A stretch of DNA of 64,000 bases from Flammulina velutipes (taxonomy: Eukaryota; Basidiomycota; Agaricomycetes; Agaricales; Physalacriaceae). Under the pieces are notes generated by a model. The model was not told the DNA's origin and did no database searches. It worked only from the letters and a program-made list of their open reading frames with translations. The position numbers were made by a program, and so were the translations under genes. Shown here piece by piece: positions 57,462-64,000 of the stretch (position 1 is its first letter; the number at the start of each line of letters is the position of its first letter). The stretch covers positions 2,046,001 to 2,110,000 of the forward strand of contig CM022375.1 of the NCBI GenBank assembly GCA_011800155.1, in the 5' to 3' direction.

Positions 57462-58180
57462 TCACATGCCTCGATAGCTTGCGATCTGGAGAGATTATAT
57501 TAGTGAAAACCTCCGGCGTGATGAGAAAACTCACGCTGAAGAATAAACCGTTCGAGTTCCCTCAGCATCGCACAAGAAATACATCATCGACGACCTCGAG
57601 GACGAACTGCCTTGAGAGGAAGAGGGCGAGGGGGATGCGTACAGCCTTCCCTTGATGGGAGAATGAGAGCGAGCCGGGGAGCTATTGGGAGGACGTGTAA
57701 CGGAACGTTGGCTCCGCTTGGGCGTCGGTGTGGATGGGGTCGATGGGGTAGGAAAAAAAGAGCTATCGAGACGGGGCCCACGCTTGGCAGGGGAGCTATC
57801 GAGACGCGGCTCGTACTTGGTAGGAGAAGCCAGTTCATCGCCATTGGGACGAGCGCGAGCAGGAGTAGGAAACCTGTCCTCCGATTCGTGGTCCGCATCG
57901 GTGTGGATGGCGATGCAAACATCGCGCCATTTCGTGAGAGCATCCTCATATGAAGCGGCTCTGATGGGGTAGGGCTCGGACTTAGTGAGGCGGACAATGT
58001 GGCTGCAGCACAGTGTCAGCGTGAAATTTTAGGAGAGGAATATACGCACATGCTAGTGTAAATGCCTGGATTTGTACCTTGAGACTTCACATAGAACTTG
58101 GCGCAAGACGAAGGAGGCAGGGTCTTCTCAGACTCTGCACAGAAGAAGGGAGCAGTGCAGGTTTGCAAAGCACTGGCCAT
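57462..58180 (-). CDS. Hypothetical protein with Ser/Pro-rich C-terminus, next to KDZ
   Basis: MASALQTCTAPFFC leads into KFYVKSQGTNPGIYTSI, an intron (about 58004-58050), then HIVRLTKSEPYPIRAASYED-ALTKWRDVCIA. The G-x-x-PGIY..S-x-E-x-A..W layout weakly recalls the RNase H1 N-terminal (viroplasmin-like) hybrid-binding fold, but this is only a resemblance. The rest is a low-complexity Ser/Pro/Arg tail. A final small exon ends at 57462. It lies between KDZ and another unknown gene, all on the same strand. Confidence 0.4.
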
Positions 58181-58419
58181 TACGAGTCACGACGATGGCG
58201 GTGAGAGGCAAGTTCTTTTGGTTCATAACGGAACAACACCTTATAAACTCCGAGCCGAATTATAAACCCCGAGCCGATCACAACGTCCGCGGAGGTAATC
58301 CACATTGGCAACATGCAGCCGACGTTGGACAATGGTATTCAGCGTGAATAGAATATATAGTAGACTAGATACAAAAACTACATTTCCCGATGCCACACTA
58401 CGTACACTACCAGAAATGA

Positions 58420-59236
58420 TCAAAGTTCTGGAGACTGAGCTCGCAGACGCTCGTCTTCGAAGGCACGCAGCATGGCAGCAACGGCTTCCATCTCCCTAAC
58501 CTCATCAGAGCTGAACAACTCCGCCGAACGATTCTTGAATTTGGCCAGGGTGACAGCCGACGGCCACTGGTCAGACGTCAACTTTGGGGTTGCCGCCTCG
58601 GTCGAGACGGAGGGGGACGATGCGACCCTCTTGGTGGTATGGCTCCCCTTCGGATTGACAGATGCATCACACTTGAGAGGCGCAGGCTTCTGGCGATAGG
58701 CGGGCCTGGGTCGGGGACGTTGACCAAGTGGAGGCATAGGGACGTTGGCGTCCAGAACATCGACCGCCAGCCAAAAGGCGCCGCCGACACGCCTGTAGCG
58801 CATCCGGTCGACAGCCCATTTGAGCGCGGGCCACCAAAAAGCCTAGTCACGGACTCAATAAAATAGTGGTGGACAGAAAAATCGTAAATACCTTGAGACG
58901 CGTAGAGGAACGCAGAATATGTGCTGGTTCATCTTCGTCGAGCAGGCGAGGCAACTTGAACTCAACACCGCAGGCTGTTTCAAAGCGCTTGCGAGCTTGC
59001 CTCTCCGAGGCGCCCAATCGTCGGGCCTGAACGAAAGCGGTGGCCTGGACACCAAGGAAATAAATGACATCCGTGGTGGTATTCTTAAGTTCCTAAAACC
59101 TCTTCATCAGCTTTTCATCGCTGGTTAAAAAGAAAGGAGATTGTACCATTGGACGTTTTGGGACCGCCAGGACGGTTTGGCCTGGAAGGAGCTTGCGCTT
59201 TCGAACGACTTTGCCTTTGGGAATGAGACGGGGCAT
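58420..59236 (-). CDS. Hypothetical basic protein, next to KDZ
   Basis: Three exons join in frame. MPRLIPKGKVVRKRKLLPGQ is a basic, possibly nuclear-targeting start. It is followed after an intron (about 59093-59146) by TTDVIYFLGVQATAFVQARR and a helical segment, then after a second intron (about 58843-58891) by AFWWPALKWAVDRMRYRRVG. The C-terminal part is Pro/Ser-rich, then Glu-rich and helical (SSDEVREMEAVAAMLRAFED). No family recognised. Its position suggests element cargo. Confidence 0.45.
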
Positions 59237-59517
59237 TTTGCTGTCCTGACTTTTGTCAGCTCTGAATATGAACGCGAGAGAGACAGTAACTGTACAGTCG
59301 ATTCAACTCCGACAGCATGCCGAATGCGAATGCCGCTTGGACTGCAAAGGAAGCGCAACGCGACAAGACGGGAATCTCCCAAGTCACCGGGAGTGGGCGT
59401 ATGCGGCGGTGAAGTGTGGCGCCTGGGCGGCACCGTCAAAGGCGTCAGAAATTCGAACAAGAGGCGGGACGTGCAGGGACAGAGTCGTCATATCGAATAG
59501 CAATATACATTTGTAGC

Positions 59518-60204
59518 CTAATCCTGCTGGAAAAGCAGTTGTCGATGTCGGTGGCGCGTCCTGAGCTTGCCTTTGTCAGCCCACTGGCGCATGTCCTCAA
59601 TATAGCTCAGCGCGCGTGCATAGCGGCCCCGGATGGTATTCCCCTCCTTCCAGTTGGCGTCAATAATACCGACTTGTTCCTGAATGGTTGCGACCCCCGT
59701 GTCAATGGCTCTCAGGTGTGTCGAGGTGTCGGACTCTAAGTCTATGAGCATAAGGAGCGCATCCTCACACTCCCGACTCCGGTAGTCGTCGTAGACCTCC
59801 TCCGCGTAGGTTACTAGATTGCCGTCGCTAGATGCGCCACGGAGCCGGTCGTCGAGCTGACGTATCCTCCGAATACTACGTTGAACTAGTCTTTGGTTGG
59901 GTTGACTACAACCACCATTAGAGATTCAACCAAACAACAAGGAAGGGAGGGAAGACGTACTGATCATGTTGAGCAGGGCGGGGCCCTTGCTCACGCCTAT
60001 CTCGATCCTCCGGGATTGCAACTTTCTGGTCGTAGCGGGCGCGCATCTTGGAGAGCTCAGCCTCACGATTTCTGAGGCAGTATGCGTCAGTACGAATCAC
60101 AGGCGAGTTGGAAACGATACGCACTCTCTATACCACTGCATTCTCGAGGCTCTCCTCGCCGCAGTACGGTCTGCTTCATTCGTGTATGTCGGTTTGCGAG
60201 GCAT
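59518..60204 (-). CDS. Hypothetical coiled-coil/basic protein, next to KDZ
   Basis: The start MPRKPTYTNEADRTAARRAS continues MQWYRE, intron, NREAELSKMRARYDQK, a highly charged basic helix of the 'AdR-aa-R-x-Y-r-x-N-r-e' type that I associate with repeat-linked mushroom proteins and that could bind DNA. A second intron (about 59896-59963) leads to a helical C-terminal half (RIRQLDDRLRGASSDGN.., SYIEDMRQWADKGKLRTR). Its function is unknown. It is divergent from the plus-strand gene at 60680. Confidence 0.5.
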
Positions 60205-60370
60205 GGAGCCAGACGTTTCTGTCGGGAATACTCAGCAAAGTAATATGTAAAGAAGGTGAGCTCGTACCAGCACAAATTGCCGCTCAAAGGGGCAACTGAG
60301 GACGAAGGGTGGTGGTGGATCGACTCCAAGCTGGAGAACAGAAGGCGAATTGTGTTGGGAGGTCCATGTC

Positions 60371-60578
60371 ATTGGACACTTATTGGACAGTAATGGATAG
60401 TCGGCGGCGGGAGTAAGAAAGATTGGTACCAGACGAAAGATAGCGACGGTGAGTGATAATAGCAGTGTTCTCCGGGGCGATAGTGGCAAGAGGGAAGGTA
60501 TAACTTGCGTAAAGGTGAGGGTTTCGGAGGCCCTGTAACACGGTCCGAAGATTCCTTCATTGGACAATTATTGGACAG
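60371..60578. promoter_or_regulatory. Two phased pairs of CCAAT boxes in a divergent promoter
   Basis: ATTGGACA (reverse complement TGTCCAAT) occurs at 60371 and 60382, and again at 60559 and 60570. Within each pair the sites are exactly 11 bp apart, about one helical turn. They lie between the minus gene starting at 60204 and the plus gene starting at 60680. Confidence 0.55.
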
Positions 60579-60679
60579 TCTCGATTTGGACTTTAGTTCT
60601 GGACCCGCATCTATTTGATCTCGCGGAATCAATTTTTTGCCCTCAACCCTCAACGTCTTCCCTGAACGAACAAGCAACG

Positions 60680-61177
60680 ATGCCTTTGAAACTGTTCATG
60701 TGCGTATCTCAGTCCCTGAAGCTATGATCAGTGCTAATAGCACAAATAGGTTTTCGGGTTCGCGCGAGAGGTTTTTCAAAAAAAACCTGGATGCCTTCGT
60801 CAGAGCGCGCAAGAACCATTGGCTTGAAGGCCGCCAAGTCGCTGACGCCGTCTGCAATATCTATCTCCAAATGTATCCATTCTGGTTGCCGTTCGACCAG
60901 GAGCCCCGTGATGATGTGATGTACGACGTCGACATAGAGTTGGTGAATCAGCAGGACGAGAAGATGATCGAAATCCGCCAAGTAAGTCTCACCGTCAGTA
61001 TGAAATCCGCGCCTGACTCTGATCTAGTTCATCCGGAACTATTATGAGTACCTTTGGCAGCATCAAGACCTCTGCGAGAGCATCTCCGCCTTCGAGGTGT
61101 CGTTCGGGCGCACATTTGAGCGGACGGAGGGGGGTGTAAGCGTGGAGGTCGCCGAAGTGAGCGCTGGGCCGCAGTGA
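60680..61177 (+). CDS. Short paralog of the N-terminal part of the next gene
   Basis: Three exons give about 132 residues: MPLKLF, intron (about 60700-60748), FSGSRERFFKKNLDAFVRAR.., YLQMYPFWLPFDQEP, intron (about 60981-61027), FIRNYYEYLWQHQDLCESI.. and a stop at 61175. The pattern (F..F..A, then F-WLP-x-D-x-xP, then aromatic helix before a basic stretch) matches the first 110 residues of the gene at 61427 (KFTWWLPMDKDPDP, ENFFETRW). It therefore looks like a duplicated N-terminal domain standing alone, either a small regulator or a truncated copy. Confidence 0.5.
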
Positions 61178-61426
61178 CGGTGGTGGAAATCATTTCTCAT
61201 AATCGCAATGTATCGGTGCATGTGTGCTTTGTCAATGTAGAATACGAACGTCTGTGGTTTATTTCGTGGGCGCTTATACACTGTTCTCGGATGTTCGAGA
61301 ATGTTGCTTATGCTTACGTGAGTGCCTTTTTTTGAGAGGCTGGTTTACTGCAGTTGTGCCCGTTGCCACATCCACTGGCACCCAGCTCGCGACACTCGCC
61401 CACATTCACCCCTGCGATCATCTGTG

Positions 61427-63622
61427 ATGCCTGTGTAAGTCCAATATCTCCGCCGCTTGGCATCAGACTCTAAGGAGATATCTATCATACAGAGACGTTA
61501 CCCCCTTTCGTAAGAACTGGGCCAAGGGCAAGCGCCTGGAATTTCTCAACGATCACATTCCACTACACCGTGCCCAGCGACGCCTTGGAAAGAGCCATGG
61601 AGTCGAATACGCCCAGAAAGTCGTCAACGAATTCGTCGACAAGTTCACATGGTGGCTCCCAATGGATAAAGATCCTGACCCTTTGCTCACCCACGACGAG
61701 TCGTCACTTAGTGAGGAAGATTTGAGCGTCAAAAGAGCGGCCTTGGATCGTCTTACAAAGGTAAGCACATTTTCTATGGCCTTTTCGCCTACTTAATTTA
61801 TCTTTCTAGGGTATCGAAAATTTTTTTGAAACACGTTGGTCTGCGGCGGATAGTATCACCCGGATGACGAAGGCAGAGATTGCCAAAAACCCACTCTCTG
61901 CTTTCCTGGCAAAAATCACCAACACCAAACTGCACGGCCAGCGTCGCCGAGGATGTACACCTTATCAAATGTGGTCAAAGGAGGAATTCAGCACGGTTCG
62001 CGAGAACGTCGATGGCGAGGTCGAGCGACAAAGTCTGAATGCGCGCAAAGAACGCATCGCAAAGGCGCAGGGCCATACGATTGCTGCCTTCAATGCCCTG
62101 CCTGCAGATCAGCGGAAGTATTGGGAGAAGCGCGCCGAAGAAGACAAGAAGGAGGTCGCTGCGATGAAGGAGGAGGCTTCAGCCCCTTTGGAGGCTCTTG
62201 ATCCTTTGGAAACTCAAAAGTATGTCACGTCGTTTCGTCGAGACCCACACCGTCTGACAGTAGCCCCTAGGGTACTCGACAGCCTAGGTGCTACATTGCA
62301 AGAATTCCTCGAAGGCTTCGCTCTGCTGACAGGCGGGAACGCCTCATTCATTTGGGCTGGACCAGAGCCCACGAAAGGAGGTCAGATTAATGTGATATCG
62401 TACGTTTTCATACTTAGCCAGGCAGCAAACCAACTGATATATTTTGTAGCGTACACGCTGGATCTAATAACGACACTGTGCCCAAGACCTTCGACCTGGC
62501 AGCTGGGGACCGCGGAAAACGGCGCAGGAAACTAGTTGAGGCGGCGTTCGGGGAATTTGCTATGGAATGCTATTGTACGTTCATTGCTTCTCATCCTGCG
62601 GACATGCTAATAAGTTCTCCTTAGCTATCGACGATCAAGAGAAACGTGCTCTGGAAGGCACGGATATGCCGCTTAATGCGCCCTCCTTCATGCGACAAGT
62701 CAAGCCGTGGAACAATCCAGCGCCTCATCCAGGAATCCCCGCTTTGAATAGCGTTCCGTCTACCATGGCCCCACCTGCCCCAACGGCCCCACCTGCCACT
62801 GCAGGCAAGCACCGACGGGATGATGTTGAGCCTCCCATTCGCAAATCTAAAAGGCGGCGAACGTCCCAGAAGACGCCGACACCCGACAGCGAGGAGTCCG
62901 AGGCTTCGCCTCCTCCTTCGCCGTCCCCCACTCCGGGAGACGATGTTGCAGTTCCCACCCGCAAAACAAAAAGGCCACGTACATCCCAGAAGGCATCAAC
63001 GCCCCCCGACAACGATGACTCCGGAGTGTCTCCTCCTTCTCCGCCTTCTGCGCCATCCCGCCCCGTTTCACCACCTCCCCCACCTCCCCCCATGGAGGTC
63101 GTCAAACCACTGCCAGCTTGGCTGCAAGAGGCAAAGGATCGCCTCCTACGCTTCGATGTATCCGTTTCCTTTGCAAACCTCGTTGATCTCTGGATCGACC
63201 TAGAGCTCAAGCAAACCGATGACAGTGCCGACCCTCCCGTCTTCCTCCCTGCCACCAAACGTCCCCTCTGGGTCACGTACTGGATCGCTCGCGGGCGCGC
63301 CAAGGAAGACGACCTGAAGGGAAGGAAGCCGAAGACGCTGGCAAAGGATTTCTGGGCATGGTGGATTACAATCCAGCCAGCGTGGCGGAACCTAAAGCTT
63401 TCAGATGCCCCGATCCTCCCACACCATCGTCCCAAAGATGTCGGAGAGGATGAAAGTTGGGGTGCGTTGGATACTCGGGGAATTAATGGGTTTCTTTCCG
63501 TGATGATGGCCTTGGGCTGGTGGGGAGAGGTGGCAATGGCAAGTAGTTGTATGATGGACCTCAGTGAATGGACATATGCTGAGCTCGATGTGAAGTGGGT
63601 GATCTCCCGGTTGTCTGGTTGA
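61427..63622 (+). CDS. HMG-box-like hypothetical protein, possible KDZ-element cargo
   Basis: The tiny first exon (ATGCCTGT) joins to DVTPFRKNWAKGKRLEFLN. The chain continues through KFTWWLPMDKDPDP, an intron (about 61761-61810), and GCTPYQMWSKEEF..RIAKAQGHTIAAFNALPADQRKYWEKRAEEDKKE, which has the spacing of an HMG-box-like DNA-binding domain (shown here only in part). A Pro/Ser-rich linker carries two basic repeats (RKSKRRRTSQK and RKTKRPRTSQK, likely nuclear signals). The C-terminal domain is Trp-rich (LPAWLQEAKDRLLRF, KDFWAWWITIQPAW, ALGWWGEVA). Two more introns lie near 62401-62450 and 62575-62623. I take it for a nuclear protein of repeat-linked mushroom genes. Its function is unknown. 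Confidence 0.6.
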
Positions 63623-64000
63623 CTGGTCATTGTATTTCTGTATACTATCTAGCTGTACTTACTTTTTTTTTCTTGCTGTATTTCTTGACATCCATCTCGT
63701 ATTTTTGTGTATTATGACAAGTACATCCTTGGCGCAGTAGGTGCATCCAGCGCTCCTCCCTGTTCCCCACTCTGAAAGGTACGATATAAACACTTCAATT
63801 ATGCACATATAACTTCATCTTGTTTATTGAGGCGCTGTTGAGGCGCTATCCCGCCCCATTCTTCATCGAGACCCCGCCCGACAAGTACTGCCGGTATTTG
63901 CCGGTAGTCCGTGGCGTCCAGTGCTCCCGCCGCTTCTTTGCTATCAATAAAGTGGTAAAAAAGCTCTGATGGTTTGAACATAGCTATAGCCCAGTTATTA
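63623..64000. other. Right edge without a recognised gene
   Basis: A minus-strand ORF at 63799-63981 (60 aa, starting MFKPSELFYHFIDSKEAAG) could be the end of a gene starting beyond the window or a short orphan; no motif seen. Confidence 0.3.

Noticed and set aside
57584..57997. 137-codon minus-strand Pro/Leu-rich ORF.
   Set aside because: Another minus frame here joins by splice sites to an upstream ATG and a more protein-like N-terminal part, so this frame is taken as a shadow.
1..64000. CRISPR arrays, rRNA or tRNA genes.
   Set aside because: None seen by eye; the genome is eukaryotic and no cloverleaf or A/B-box pair stood out. A tRNA scan would be the decisive check.

Overview
This window is from a filamentous basidiomycete, very probably an Agaricomycete. 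The grounds are genes broken by many introns of about 45-60 bp with GT..AG ends and CTAAC/CTGAC branch sites, TATA boxes 35-110 bp before start codons, ordinary fungal housekeeping genes (MAF1, ERG25, an AzgA purine permease, dihydroxyacetone kinase), and a KDZ transposase of the kind abundant in mushroom genomes. I saw no rRNA, tRNA or CRISPR array.

Left part (1-13.2 kb): the 3' end of a class II aldolase-like gene, dihydroxyacetone kinase, a small dimeric alpha/beta-barrel-type protein, two tandem S28-family serine carboxypeptidase-like genes (4.4-6.6 and 10.1-12.4 kb) flanking a thiamine-diphosphate enzyme, and a 62-residue secreted peptide. A third S28 gene lies at 40.6-42.6 kb on the minus strand. 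All three S28 genes carry glycine where the family has its catalytic serine.

Middle part (13.3-40.5 kb): an intact MAF1 gene (13.8-14.7 kb) is followed by a direct tandem duplication of a 12,663-bp unit with only four differences seen by eye. Each unit holds a small ORF, a broken S28 3' exon, an ~7.6-kb intron-dense tract without long ORFs, and a MAF1 pseudogene killed by a 1-bp deletion and by a 2,389-bp foldback element with 1,015-bp inverted arms. The second unit runs into the intact third S28 gene, so the ancestral order was probably MAF1 convergent with S28.

Right part (44-64 kb): an AzgA-type purine permease, ERG25 (C-4 methylsterol oxidase), then a transposon-rich block. This holds a Tc1-like DDE transposase with a long insertion, a third foldback element in its own 7-bp target duplication, a full-length KDZ transposase with a CxC2 zinc-cluster region, three small minus-strand genes of unknown function, and two related plus-strand genes, the longer one with an HMG-box-like segment. 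The last five share the block with KDZ and may be its cargo, but no element ends were identified.

All exon joins are read by eye from splice signals and reading-frame continuity. Names rest on motif recognition, not on searches.
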